DNA of 59,560 nucleotides from Lactobacillus sp. UCMA15818 (lineage in GTDB: Bacteria; Bacillota; Bacilli; Lactobacillales; Lactobacillaceae): contig NZ_VJYB01000011.1 of NCBI RefSeq assembly GCF_030400225.1, positions 1 to 59,560 of the forward strand, given 5' to 3'. The notes under the pieces were generated by a model. That model was not told where the DNA came from. It saw only the letters and a program-made list of their open reading frames with translations, and did not search any database. The translations under genes were made by a program, and so were the position numbers. Positions 43,990 through 52,404 of this stretch are shown piece by piece; positions within the stretch are counted from its first letter, which is position 1; each line of letters opens with the position of its first letter.

Positions 43990-46050
43990 ATGGCAATCTT
44001 TCATATGAGTTTTAGTAATATTAGTGCCGGTAAAGGACGAAGTGCCATTGCCAGTGCTGCTTATCGAAGTGGTGAAAAGCTATTTGATGATAAGGAAGGT
44101 CGCCACTATTTTTATGCCCGATCGATCATGCCAGAAAGCTTTATTTTGACGCCAAAAAATTCACCTGAATGGGCGAGTGATCGAGAGCAGTTGTGGAATG
44201 AAGTTGAAAAGAAAGACCGTAAATCAAACTCACGGTATGCAAAAGAGTTTAACGTGGCTTTACCAATTGAGTTAAGTGTAGATGAACAAAAAACATTATT
44301 AACTAAATACGTGCAAGAAAACTTTGTTGATCAAGGCATGGTAGCCGATGTAGCGATTCATCGTGATCACCCAGATAATCCACACGCACACGTGATGTTA
44401 ACCAATCGCCCATTTAACCCCGATGGTACTTGGGGACAGAAAACAAAAACAGAATACATTTTAGATAGTCATGGTAATAAAACTAAGACCCCTGCAGGGA
44501 ATGTGAGAAACCGAAAAATTTGGTTGGTTGATTGGGATAAAAAAGAAAAAATAACTGAATGGCGGCACAATTGGGCGGCAAGTGTAAATCAGGCTTTAGA
44601 GCAAAAAAACATTCCTGATCGGATCAGTGAAAAATCATTTGTGGAACAGGGAATAGCTGACACACCAATGCAACACGAGGGAATCAATAGCAAACGGCAT
44701 GAAAGAAAGGCATTTAATCAACAAGTTAAGAACTATCGTAAGTCCAAAGCTAGCTATAAAAATATGCAGGAAAAAGTAGCTAATCGAGGTCACTTAGATA
44801 GCCTAAGTAAACACTTCTCGTTTAACGAGAAAAAAGTGGTCAAAGAGTTAAGCCACGAACTGAAAACTTATATTAGTTTGGAAAGTTTAGATGATAAGCG
44901 GCGCATGCTATTTAATTGGAAAAACAGTACCTTAATTAAGCACGCTGTTGGTGAAGATGTCACTAAGCAATTATTGACAATTAACCAACAAGAAAGTTCA
45001 CTAAAAAAAGCAGATGAGCTCTTAAATAAAGTAGTTGATCGCACGACTAAAAAACTTTATCCAGAGCTTGATTTTGAACAGACAACCGCGGCTGAACGAC
45101 GGGAATTGATTAAAGAAACTAATAGTGAACAAACGATTTTCAAAGGCAGTGAATTAAACGAACGTTTAATGAATATTCGTGATGATTTATTGACCCGACA
45201 ATTATTGACCTTTACCAAACGGCCATACGTTGGCTGGAAGTTATTAATGCAACAAGAAAAGGAAGTCAAAATCGAGCTTAAATATACGCTGATGATTCAT
45301 GATGATAGCTTAGAAAGTCTAGAACACGTTGATCAAGCTCTACTAGAAAAGTATTCACCAACCGAGCAGCAAAAGATTACTCGCGCAGTCAAAGATTTGC
45401 GAACAATCATGGCTGTTAAGCAAGTTATTCAAACCCAATACCAGGAAGTTTTAAGAAGAGCCTTTCCTAACGGCAATTTTAATGAATTACCAATGATTAA
45501 ACAGGAACAAGCCTATACAGCCGTGATGTACTATGATCCTGTTTTAAAGCCATGTCAGGCTGAAACAATTGAACAGTGGCAAGCAAATCCACCACAGGTG
45601 TTCAGTCCCCAAGAACATCAACAAGGACTAGCTTATTTATCGGGACAGCTGAGCTTAGATCAGTTAGAGAATCATCACCTACAACGGGTTTTAAAGCATG
45701 ATGGTACTAAACAACTCTTTTTTGGCGAATGCAAAGCTGATCCGACGATTAAGAACAGTCAAATCGAGAAAATCCAAAAGCAGTTAAAAGAGCAACAAGC
45801 CAAGGACGACCAGTACAGAAAAGCAAATATGGGGCATTATCAACCGCTAAATTACAAGCCAGTTAGTCCAGACTATTACTTAAAGACGGCCTTTAGTGAC
45901 GCGATCATGACTGTTCTATATGCTCGTGATGAAGATTACGAACGACAAAAACAGGCACGCGGCTTAAAAGAGACTGAGTGGGAAATGACGAAAAAGCAAC
46001 GGCAACACCAAACTCGAAACCGGCATGAAGATGGGGGTATGCACTTGTAA
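43990..46050 (+). CDS. mobA: MobA/MobL-family (MOBQ) relaxase, 686 aa
   Basis: N-terminal relaxase domain [20 protein letters not shown], then [11 protein letters not shown]. The metal-binding triad motif is [19 protein letters not shown] (about 120-138). The remainder, without a recognised helicase domain, is helical. The ATG at 43990 after GAGAAGGTGACTG is preferred over an upstream GTG. It nicks oriT so a helper conjugative system can transfer the plasmid; no type IV secretion genes are in the window. A diverged fossil copy lies at 9131-9723. Confidence 0.93.
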   Translation: MAIFHMSFSNISAGKGRSAIASAAYRSGEKLFDDKEGRHYFYARSIMPESFILTPKNSPEWASDREQLWNEVEKKDRKSNSRYAKEFNVALPIELSVDEQKTLLTKYVQENFVDQGMVADVAIHRDHPDNPHAHVMLTNRPFNPDGTWGQKTKTEYILDSHGNKTKTPAGNVRNRKIWLVDWDKKEKITEWRHNWAASVNQALEQKNIPDRISEKSFVEQGIADTPMQHEGINSKRHERKAFNQQVKNYRKSKASYKNMQEKVANRGHLDSLSKHFSFNEKKVVKELSHELKTYISLESLDDKRRMLFNWKNSTLIKHAVGEDVTKQLLTINQQESSLKKADELLNKVVDRTTKKLYPELDFEQTTAAERRELIKETNSEQTIFKGSELNERLMNIRDDLLTRQLLTFTKRPYVGWKLLMQQEKEVKIELKYTLMIHDDSLESLEHVDQALLEKYSPTEQQKITRAVKDLRTIMAVKQVIQTQYQEVLRRAFPNGNFNELPMIKQEQAYTAVMYYDPVLKPCQAETIEQWQANPPQVFSPQEHQQGLAYLSGQLSLDQLENHHLQRVLKHDGTKQLFFGECKADPTIKNSQIEKIQKQLKEQQAKDDQYRKANMGHYQPLNYKPVSPDYYLKTAFSDAIMTVLYARDEDYERQKQARGLKETEWEMTKKQRQHQTRNRHEDGGMHL

Positions 46051-46145
46051 TTTAAATGTAAAACGGCGAATTGACAAACCGTTGCACTTAGTTTGACAAT
46101 TCGCCCTTTAAACTATTCAAAATAACTGCTACAATTTGTGACATG

Positions 46146-46212
46146 GAGACCGTTCTTCTTTCCTAATTGTTTGTAGTGACTCAATTAGAAGATTAACGGT
46201 CTTCTTTTAATT
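46146..46212 (+). terminator. Terminator after mobA
   Basis: GACCGTTCTTCTTTCCTAATTG folds back on CAATTAGAAGATTAACGGTC, followed by TTCTTTTAATTT. A separate GGCGAATTG/CAATTCGCC inverted repeat lies just before (46065-46108). Confidence 0.75.
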
Positions 46213-46471
46213 TGTTAAGGCCGAACGTCCTACCGAGTAAAATTTTACACTAACACTGGAGTTATCGAACTCTCTTAACTTATTTAATGCAGATACACTG
46301 CACAATAACAAGAAAAATATTGGCAGCATAAATCTACCATCTTAATAGTCCTGAATTAGTAGCTGATGGGTTGTGAATGTTAATGTAAAGGTCAAGATTA
46401 CTTCTGAATTATCGGCATGCAGGAGCTGTTAGTGCCTGTAAATCACCTTATGAGGCAGCGTGATGGTTGAC
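46213..46471. other. Intergenic tract without recognised features
   Basis: No gene, repeat or promoter can be supported between the mobA terminator and the convergent regulator terminator. It probably marks the junction between the mobilization block and the redox/metal island. Confidence 0.4.
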
Positions 46472-46520
46472 GTAAAAGCCCCCGGATGACTAACAGTGAT
46501 TTCGCTAGTCATCCGGGGGA
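46472..46520 (-). terminator. Terminator of the FLP-like regulator gene
   Basis: CCCCCGGATGACTA / TAGTCATCCGGGGG, a 14-bp perfect stem followed on the minus strand by CTTTTACG. Confidence 0.88.
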
Positions 46521-46545
46521 TTAAGGATAATTTAATTAGTAGTCA

Positions 46546-47211
46546 TTATTCAGTTAATAATAGCTGGTCGGCATCGTTAATTTCGATGACCTTGCCAGGC
46601 TTTTGCGTAATTAGGCCTTGACGCTCGAATAAGGCGAGCTTACGGCTGATGCTTTCAGGGGTGGTGCCGAGGAACGTCGCCAGGTCCTTTTTCTTTAATG
46701 GTAGTTTAAACGTGTCGGTTTTGAGCGCTGCCGCTGTTTCAGTGATATAGTTCGCTAAACGGGCTTCGACGGATTCAGTGGCCGTGCTGGTTGTTTGACG
46801 TTCCAGTTGACTGAGACGTTTGCCAAAGACGTTTAAGACGTTGATGCTGATACTGGGATATTTTTGCATCAAGTCTTGAAAGTCTGAACGGCGAATACTG
46901 CAAACATCCGTCGTTACTAAGGCTTCACCGAATGAGGTTCGCCGTTGATTTTTAAATAAGGCAGCTTCGCCATCGATATCACCAGTTTGTAATAGGTATA
47001 GTAACTGCTCGCGACCATTGGCAGCTAGCTGATAGACTTTAACCTGCCCATTGGCAACAATCATCAGTGAATCCAGTGGATCGTCAGCACCAAATAAAGT
47101 GCTGCCGGCTGGATAGTGGTGGTGACGAACGATCGATTCGATGGTGTCTAATTGTTCACTACCGAGTTCGCTAAAAATTGGGACTAACTGCACACATTCA
47201 TGTTCTGCCAT
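46546..47211 (-). CDS. Crp/Fnr-family regulator, FLP-like redox sensor, 221 aa
   Basis: Cyclic-nucleotide-binding-type sensor domain (PIFSELGSEQLDTI ... GDIDGEAALF), dimer helix (SINVLNVFGKRLSQLE) and a C-terminal winged HTH with recognition helix TTPESISRKLALFERQG. From the ATG at 47211 (GGAGGTGGGCCTT upstream) Cys occur at 6 and 104. In L. casei FLP, Cys5 and Cys102 form a reversible disulfide that controls DNA binding, so the spacing matches. There is no N-terminal iron-sulfur cluster. It is divergent from the HMA/Dps operon, whose promoter carries an FNR-like box. Confidence 0.88.
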   Translation of the reverse strand: MAEHECVQLVPIFSELGSEQLDTIESIVRHHHYPAGSTLFGADDPLDSLMIVANGQVKVYQLAANGREQLLYLLQTGDIDGEAALFKNQRRTSFGEALVTTDVCSIRRSDFQDLMQKYPSISINVLNVFGKRLSQLERQTTSTATESVEARLANYITETAAALKTDTFKLPLKKKDLATFLGTTPESISRKLALFERQGLITQKPGKVIEINDADQLLLTE

Positions 47212-47336
47212 AAGGCCCACCTCCTGAATAAATTCACCCTAACTATAACAGATTTTGCTTGGTAGATAGGGTTTGACGTTTTAAATTTCCTACTGTTTTA
47301 ATAACTATATTGTAGCGTAAAACTTTTTTGAATTTC

Positions 47337-47378
47337 TTGACGGCCGTCAAGTTCTGATCAATCAAATCCGGTTATGAT
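47337..47378 (+). promoter_or_regulatory. FNR/FLP box and -10 element of the HMA-Dps operon
   Basis: TTGAC-GGCC-GTCAA (47337-47350), a perfect palindrome close to the FNR consensus, is followed by 22 bp and TATGAT (47373-47378). The box centre is therefore about 41.5 bp before the likely transcription start, the class II activator position. The same arrangement occurs before the P-type ATPase. Confidence 0.8.
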
Positions 47379-47414
47379 GGAACCATCAAATGAACGACAC
47401 GGAGGTAATTGATT

Positions 47415-47633
47415 ATGAAAATTATTATGCAATTAGGAACGTTGACTTGCCCATCATGCATGACCAAGATCGAAAAGGCCGTTGCTAACCATGACGGCGT
47501 TGAGAATGTTAAGGTGCTATTCAATGCCAGCAAGGTCAAGGCTAACTTTGATCCTGAAGTGACGAATGCCGATGATTTGGCACAAGTTGTTACCGGACTT
47601 GGTTACGAAGTTGAAAACGTCAAGGTTAAGTAG
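47415..47633 (+). CDS. Heavy-metal-associated (HMA) domain protein, CopZ-like, 72 aa
   Basis: A single HMA fold: MKIIMQLGTLTCPSCMTKIE contains the CxxC site (CPSC, about 12-15), followed by the VENVKVLFNASKVKANFDPE strand-turn pattern. The ATG follows CGGAGGTAATTGATT. Residues around the Cys (TCPSC instead of MTCxHC) differ from classical copper chaperones, so the metal could be another soft ion. It is the first gene of an operon with the Dps-like gene (12-bp gap) and could deliver metal to the ATPase, which lacks its own HMA domain. Confidence 0.88.
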   Translation: MKIIMQLGTLTCPSCMTKIEKAVANHDGVENVKVLFNASKVKANFDPEVTNADDLAQVVTGLGYEVENVKVK

Positions 47634-47645
47634 GAGGAATAAACG

Positions 47646-48200
47646 ATGAGTGAACTGACGATCGACGAACAATACGCAGCGGAATTAAAACAGAGTGACA
47701 TTGATCACCATGTCCCAACAGCGGGCGCAATGACGAATCACATTTTATCTAACTTAATGGTTGCTTATGTTAAGTTGACCCAAGTGAAGTGGTACGTTAA
47801 AGGACCACAATCATTGGCATTGCGGACAGCATATCAACGTTTGTTAGATCAGAATGTCCGTCAGTTTGCTGAATTAGGCGAATTACTCCTAGATGAAAAC
47901 CAGAAGCCATCTTCCACAACGGCTGAATTAACCAAGTATTCCATGTTGGAAGAAAATGGGGCTTTCAAGTATCAATCTGCTGATGAACTCGTGGCTGCAA
48001 CAATCAAGGATTTTGATACGGAAAACCTATTCGTTGACCGGGCTATCAAGCTTGCTGAAAAAGAAACCCGGCCGGCACTGGCGGCTTGGTTAGTTGCTTA
48101 TCGTGGCAGTAACAATTGCAATATTCGGGAATTACAAGCTTATCTTGGTAACGATGCTCGAACTGGTTTGGAGGAAGAAGATGAGGATGACAACGATTAG
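47646..48200 (+). CDS. Dps-like ferritin-fold protein lacking canonical ferroxidase ligands, 184 aa
   Basis: Four-helix Dps/ferritin-like protein (TAGAMTNHILSNLMVAYVKL, WYVKGP, then DENQKPSSTTAE). Canonical Dps uses two His of the H..HW and LH.. motifs plus Asp and Glu. Here the aligned positions are Thr (KLTQVKW), Arg (ALRT) and Ala (QFAELGE), with only the Glu retained. The C-terminus is strongly acidic (GLEEEDEDDND). Related LAB proteins are annotated as DNA starvation proteins. It may bind DNA or protein, or store metal by another route. Co-transcribed with the HMA gene; terminator at 48221. Confidence 0.82.
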   Translation: MSELTIDEQYAAELKQSDIDHHVPTAGAMTNHILSNLMVAYVKLTQVKWYVKGPQSLALRTAYQRLLDQNVRQFAELGELLLDENQKPSSTTAELTKYSMLEENGAFKYQSADELVAATIKDFDTENLFVDRAIKLAEKETRPALAAWLVAYRGSNNCNIRELQAYLGNDARTGLEEEDEDDND

Positions 48201-48220
48201 GTCGTTGTCGCTGAAAAATT

Positions 48221-48269
48221 AAACGCTCTGGATAGCGACTGTGTGGGCAAACTATCCAGGGCGTTTTTG
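48221..48269 (+). terminator. Terminator of the HMA-Dps operon
   Basis: AAACGCTCTGGATAG-loop-CTATCCAGGGCGTTTTTGC, a long stem with T run. Confidence 0.88.
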
Positions 48270-48327
48270 CTATTACAACGGGCCTGCGCTATACTAACGA
48301 CAATTAAATTAATGGGAGAGCCCCGAG

Positions 48328-48516
48328 ATGGCGATTAGCGATATTGTGATGTGGACATTTGTCTTTATTATTGCGACTGGGTTCGTAACGGTGGTTTCAA
48401 CGGCGGTGCTGTTGAAACGAGCAAAACGAGCGCCCAAGGATGCTGAGCAGTCCCACAGTGATGACGACGATGATTGGAACCATGATGACTGGAAAAAGGG
48501 CGATTGGAAAGATTGA
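48328..48516 (+). CDS. Small membrane protein with Asp/Trp-rich tail, 62 aa
   Basis: MAISDIVMWTFVFIIATGFV begins one membrane helix (to about residue 29). A basic KRAKRAPK stop-transfer stretch then leads into a 25-residue tail with SDDDDDWNHDD and WKKGDWKD, i.e. repeated DW units. TGGGAGAGCCCCGAG precedes the ATG. The N-terminus is probably outside and the tail cytoplasmic. Unknown family; divalent-cation binding by the Asp tail is a guess supported only by the metal-rich neighbourhood. Confidence 0.7.
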   Translation: MAISDIVMWTFVFIIATGFVTVVSTAVLLKRAKRAPKDAEQSHSDDDDDWNHDDWKKGDWKD

Positions 48517-48658
48517 CTCGATAAGTTGCCTGACAGATACGATGTTTAACTGCGTCAACTGGTACTAAAAAGACGGTATAACCAAAACTCCACAAGATTC
48601 CAGTACACCTAACAGAATTCACAAAAAGATGATTGCAAATAGAAAGTAGGCAACTTCA

Positions 48659-49123
48659 ATGGGAACTGATTATATAAGGTCTTTGAGAAAAAGTGTTGGA
48701 CACCAACCGATTATTTTAGCATTTTCGGGTGGTATATTAGAAAATGATAAACATGAGATTCTCTTACAAAGACGAACAGATTTTGATGCATGGGGTCTCC
48801 CAGGTGGTGCAATTGAATTTGGCGAGACAGCCCCAGAAGCATGTAAAAGAGAATACCTAGAGGAAACTGGTCTCTCTGTTGAAGTCAATTCTTTACTTGG
48901 AGTCACTACTAATCACATCCAAGAATATCCAAATGGTGATGTTGCACAGGCCGTTGTTATCGAATTTGTTGTGCGGTTAATTGGTGGGCATGAGAATGTG
49001 ACTAGCCCTGAGACAAGCAAGTTGCAATATTTTGCTCAAGGGGATTTACCAGAAATCTTTAATAAACAACATTATCGAAGCATTCAGCGATATTTTGACA
49101 AAAAATTTCCGTATTATGATTAG
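48659..49123 (+). CDS. NUDIX hydrolase, 154 aa
   Basis: The NUDIX box is complete: GGAIEFGETAPEACKREYLE followed by ETGL (about 56-80), with upstream LLQRRTDFDAWGLPGG. It is similar to ADP-ribose or (d)NTP pyrophosphatases; the substrate is not assignable. Start MGTDYIRSLRKSVG after AGAAAGTAGGCAACTTCA. AT-richer than the preceding genes, so possibly a separate insertion in the island. Confidence 0.9.
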   Translation: MGTDYIRSLRKSVGHQPIILAFSGGILENDKHEILLQRRTDFDAWGLPGGAIEFGETAPEACKREYLEETGLSVEVNSLLGVTTNHIQEYPNGDVAQAVVIEFVVRLIGGHENVTSPETSKLQYFAQGDLPEIFNKQHYRSIQRYFDKKFPYYD

Positions 49124-49419
49124 GAAGATTTAAATGAATTTTTTTCATGATATTGTTTCCCAGAAAAGTTTAATCTGTGACTTTGATAGTTACTCTGAGC
49201 AGTTATGGCTTCTTTCGCCGGGTTTAATGGTGGCTTGGAAAGCGTAGATATTTTTGATTTTCTGCACAGAATACTCCGGCTAAGAAAATGTTTATAAGAG
49301 ATCAGAATCATTCATTTTATAGGACAGGCCTGCAAATATAGTGTGAACACATTTGTAGATTTGTGAGAATTCACGAGACGAATGATTGATAAATCTGGAG
49401 CAAAAAATTGTTTTCTTCG
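49124..49419. other. Intergenic tract, no gene recognised
   Basis: A 63-codon minus-strand frame here has no ribosome site or known motif. The tract separates the NUDIX gene from the convergent CstR-like operon. Confidence 0.45.
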
Positions 49420-49467
49420 GAATAAAATAAACCCCCTGAGTTTGGATTTACTCCAGATCAGGGGGTT
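49420..49467. terminator. Terminator of the thioredoxin-CstR operon
   Basis: AACCCCCTGA-loop-TCAGGGGGTT; on the minus strand it is followed by TATTTTATT. It can also stop plus-strand transcripts. Confidence 0.8.
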
Positions 49468-49505
49468 CGCTTTACCGCGAGATTGACGACACCGTCTTTT
49501 TTGCG

Positions 49506-49775
49506 TTATTTGGTTTTTAGCAGTAGATCCAAGGAGTGTTCAAGATTCTGAACATCAGCCGTGGTCATCGCATCTACACAATTATTAATATTACGGGCGA
49601 TGACGAGTTTCATGGCCTTGTCGATACTTGATTTCACTGCTGAAAGTTGAACCAAGACATCTTCGCAAGGACGATTTTCGTCCATCATACGTAAAACGCC
49701 GTCCAGTTGACCAGCCGAGCGTTTCAGCCGGGTCTTGATCTGCTTGCTAGTGACATATTCTTCAGTAGTTGCCAT
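49506..49775 (-). CDS. CsoR/RcnR-family regulator of CstR type, 89 aa
   Basis: Four-helix DUF156 protein (QIKTRLKRSAGQLDGVLRMM). In CsoR, copper is held by Cys-His-Cys (spacing 25 then 4). Here Cys37 and Cys66 are kept (NRPCEDV and NINNCVD), but residue 62 is Asn, so the copper site is missing. Two Cys 29 apart without His is the CstR pattern of persulfide sensors that form di- or trisulfide bridges. It is co-transcribed after thioredoxin (23-bp gap), with a matching operator at 50159. A formaldehyde or other FrmR-type role seems less likely. Confidence 0.82.
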   Translation of the reverse strand: MATTEEYVTSKQIKTRLKRSAGQLDGVLRMMDENRPCEDVLVQLSAVKSSIDKAMKLVIARNINNCVDAMTTADVQNLEHSLDLLLKTK

Positions 49776-49798
49776 GATTCATGATGCCCCCTTCGTAA

Positions 49799-50119
49799 TT
49801 AGGCAAGTGCTTTTTTGAGTTCGGCTTCAAAATCAGGCTTAGGACGTGCTCCGACCATGTGACTGACGACTTGGCCATCTTTCTTAATCAGGAAGGTTGG
49901 AATTCCTTGAACTTGGAATTGACTGGCCGTAGCTTGGTCATGGTCAATGTTCAATGAAACGAAGTTGACCTGATCCTTGTAAGCTGGGTCTTCAGAAAGG
50001 GACTTAAGAATTGGGTCCATCATGCGACATGGTGGGCACCAGTCTGCGCGAAAATCAATAACGGCGATACCAGTATCTGTTTCTTTGGCAAAATCTTGGT
50101 CATGTATTTCTTTAATCAT
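49799..50119 (-). CDS. Thioredoxin with WCPPC active site, 106 aa
   Basis: Complete thioredoxin fold: DFRADWCPPCRMMDPILK (active Cys about 32 and 35), the cis-Pro in QGIPTFLIKKDGQ and a Gly before the last helix. WCPPC replaces the usual WCGPC, which shifts redox potential in known variants. The start MIKEIHDQDFAKE lies after AAGGAGTCATTCAAA. It is first in the operon with the CstR-like sensor, fitting a thiol or persulfide stress role; it could also reduce ArsC. Confidence 0.92.
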   Translation of the reverse strand: MIKEIHDQDFAKETDTGIAVIDFRADWCPPCRMMDPILKSLSEDPAYKDQVNFVSLNIDHDQATASQFQVQGIPTFLIKKDGQVVSHMVGARPKPDFEAELKKALA

Positions 50120-50158
50120 TTTGAATGACTCCTTAGTAATTATTATTCATTAAACAAT

Positions 50159-50173
50159 ATACCCCCTGGGTAT
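50159..50173. promoter_or_regulatory. CsoR/CstR-type operator of the thioredoxin operon
   Basis: ATACCC-CCT-GGGTAT, a perfect inverted repeat 40 bp upstream of the thioredoxin ATG, matches the TACCC...GGGTA operators known for this regulator family. A close copy sits at 26331-26347. Confidence 0.75.
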
Positions 50174-50209
50174 TTATAAGAAAGTTATTTGTCCAGATGT
50201 GACCAGTCC

Positions 50210-50254
50210 TAAAACGGCCCCCCGACTAGCTGGGAAGACTAGTTGGTGGGCCGC
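50210..50254 (-). terminator. Terminator of the P-type ATPase gene
   Basis: On the minus strand CGGCCCACCAACTAG-loop-CTAGTCGGGGGGCCG is followed by TTTTAGG. Confidence 0.78.
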
Positions 50255-50294
50255 TATTGGTGGCTAGGCCTGTAACCAAGTTGGGGAGACTTGA

Positions 50295-52199
50295 TTAAGC
50301 TGTGGCTGCTTGAATGGTTTTAGTTGGTTGGTGCTTGTCGAACCTGGTTTGGAAATTGATTAACCGCATAGCGTTGAAGATAACGGCTAAGATACTAGCT
50401 TCATGGACAAACATCCCACTGGCCATGTAGATATAACCGAAGATTAGCCCAATCAGTAGGAAGGCCACGGTGGCAATGGCGATGAAGATGTTTTCACGAG
50501 TGTTCGAGACAGTTTTCTTGGCGAGACCGTGGGCGTGTACTAATGCGGGGAAGCTTGATTGCATCAAGACGACATCGGATGTGTCGATGGCAACATCAGT
50601 CCCACTACCCATTGCGATTCCGATATCGGCGTTAGCGATTGAAGGACTGTCGTTGATTCCATCTCCAATAAAGGCGACCGTGTTACCGGCTGCTTTTAGT
50701 TTCTTAACGTATTCGACTTTTTCTTCTGGCAAGAGGTTGGCGTGAACTTCATCTAGGTTCAATTCGTTAGCAACGGCTTGAGCGGTGAGTTCATTGTCTC
50801 CAGTTAGCATAATGAGCTTTTTGATTCCTTGGGCTTTTAATGCGGCGAGGGAATCCTTCACGCCTGGACGAATCGTATCGGCAATACCGAAGATGAGTTG
50901 AACTTGTCCGTCGACTGCCATGATAACGGTTGATTGACCAACAGCTTGTAAATCATTGAGATCTTTGAGTTGGGTAGGATTTAGTTTGATATTATGAGCT
51001 GTCAACATCTTTTGATTACCAATGACAACTTCTTGCTTACCGACTTGTGCGCAGATTCCTTGGCCCTTAACGGTTTCAGTGTCATCTAGGACGGGAGCAC
51101 CCCCCGCTGACTGCTGGTCGGCATAACTGGCGATTGCTTGGCCTAACGGATGGTCGGAAACCCCCTCAATAGCGGCGGCGATAGCTAGTTGATTATCCGC
51201 ATTGTTTGTGTAAGTGTGCATGGTTGTAACGGCAGTGTTACCTTCCGTTAAAGTACCGGTCTTATCGAAGACCAGGGTATCGACTTTGGCAAAAGTATCG
51301 ACGACTTCACCACCCTTGATCAGGATACCGCGCTTGGCGCCATTCCCAATTCCGGCAACGTTTGACACTGGGGCGCCGATAACTAAGGCACCTGGGCAAC
51401 CGAGAACTAGTACAGTGATTGCTAAGCGGAAGTCACGGGAGAAGGCGAAGACTAGGACTGCTAAAACGAGGACAGCAGGCGTATAATATTGAGCAAAGCG
51501 GTCGATGAACTTTTCAGCTTTGGACTTGGTATCTTGAGCTTCTTCAACCAATTCAATAATTTTTGCAAAAGTCGTGTCGTCGCCAACCTGAGTCGCTTTG
51601 ATCTTCAGATAGCCATTTTCAACCATTGTTCCGGAGTAAACCGAGTCCTTGAGTTGCTTGTTGATTTGGCGTGCTTCACCCGTAATTGAGGCTTCGTTAA
51701 GGTAGCCGTTACCTTCAACAACAATCCCGTCAACGGGAACCTGACTCCCGGTTTTAACTAGGACAACGTCACCTTCGTCCACATCATCAACGTCGACCTC
51801 TTCGGTGCCATCATCAGTAACTAAAGTTGCGGTAGTTGGTGACATGTCAGTCAAGCCTTTGATTGCGGTCCGCGTCTTCTGCAAGGTCTTGTTTTCGAGA
51901 TAGGAGCCAAACAAGAAGAGGAAAGTAACGATTGCGGATTCGTTGAATTCACCAATAATGAATGCCCCAATCACTGCGATACTAACTAACAGTTCAATAC
52001 TGAAAACTTTGTTCCGAAGTGCGCTCCAAGCACGAACCGCAATCGGAATGACGGCAATAATTGAAGCAACTGCTAAAATGACTTGGTAACCGAGCGTAAA
52101 TTGTAAGAGATATTTACTGAGCATCCCAAGAACAATCAGAATCCCCGTAACTAATGTAATTTGATTCGTATGTTTAGTGAGAAATAATTGGAATTTCAT
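50295..52199 (-). CDS. P1B-type heavy-metal ATPase with unusual CPG motif, 634 aa
   Basis: Actuator loop SITGEA, phosphorylation site DKTGTLT, SDHPLGQ (HP motif) and GDGINDSPS hinge are present, with about eight membrane helices. There is no N-terminal HMA domain. The ion-path motif in helix 6 is GCPGAL (others have CPC, SPC or CPH), and helix 8 carries HEASILAVIFNAMRLI, nearest to the HEGS-type motif of P1B-4 pumps for Co, Fe or Zn. The ATG at 52199 after AAGGAGTTGCAAATT. An FNR-like box lies at 52261. It probably exports an excess transition metal; the ion cannot be fixed. Confidence 0.9.
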   Translation of the reverse strand: MKFQLFLTKHTNQITLVTGILIVLGMLSKYLLQFTLGYQVILAVASIIAVIPIAVRAWSALRNKVFSIELLVSIAVIGAFIIGEFNESAIVTFLFLFGSYLENKTLQKTRTAIKGLTDMSPTTATLVTDDGTEEVDVDDVDEGDVVLVKTGSQVPVDGIVVEGNGYLNEASITGEARQINKQLKDSVYSGTMVENGYLKIKATQVGDDTTFAKIIELVEEAQDTKSKAEKFIDRFAQYYTPAVLVLAVLVFAFSRDFRLAITVLVLGCPGALVIGAPVSNVAGIGNGAKRGILIKGGEVVDTFAKVDTLVFDKTGTLTEGNTAVTTMHTYTNNADNQLAIAAAIEGVSDHPLGQAIASYADQQSAGGAPVLDDTETVKGQGICAQVGKQEVVIGNQKMLTAHNIKLNPTQLKDLNDLQAVGQSTVIMAVDGQVQLIFGIADTIRPGVKDSLAALKAQGIKKLIMLTGDNELTAQAVANELNLDEVHANLLPEEKVEYVKKLKAAGNTVAFIGDGINDSPSIANADIGIAMGSGTDVAIDTSDVVLMQSSFPALVHAHGLAKKTVSNTRENIFIAIATVAFLLIGLIFGYIYMASGMFVHEASILAVIFNAMRLINFQTRFDKHQPTKTIQAATA

Positions 52200-52232
52200 A
52201 ATTTGCAACTCCTTATTTGATTTGATGACCCT

Positions 52233-52274
52233 AGTATAGTGAGTTCAGCTTGATGGCAACTTGATAGGCGTCAA
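52233..52274 (-). promoter_or_regulatory. FNR/FLP box and -10 element of the P-type ATPase
   Basis: On the minus strand TTGAC-GCCT-ATCAA (52274-52261), 22 bp, then TATACT (52238-52233). Box-to--10 spacing is identical to that at 47337, placing the box at about -41.5. This is good evidence for common control by the FLP-like regulator. Confidence 0.8.
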
Positions 52275-52404
52275 GTTTTGCAAAATAACAGTATTAATTT
52301 CGGATGGGCTGATTATTGCTGACAGTGATTATGATTAAAACGTGCTATTTTTTAAATCCAAAAGCAGCCAGCTTAGGCCCGCTGGAAAAAGTCCGAGTTA
52401 GCGT

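Noticed and set aside
46146-46212. Riboswitch downstream of mobA
   Set aside because: The structure is a simple long stem with a T tail after a gene, so it is explained as a terminator.
49506-49775. Copper-sensing CsoR
   Set aside because: The His ligand position is Asn, so a classical Cu(I) sensor is unlikely; called CstR-like instead.
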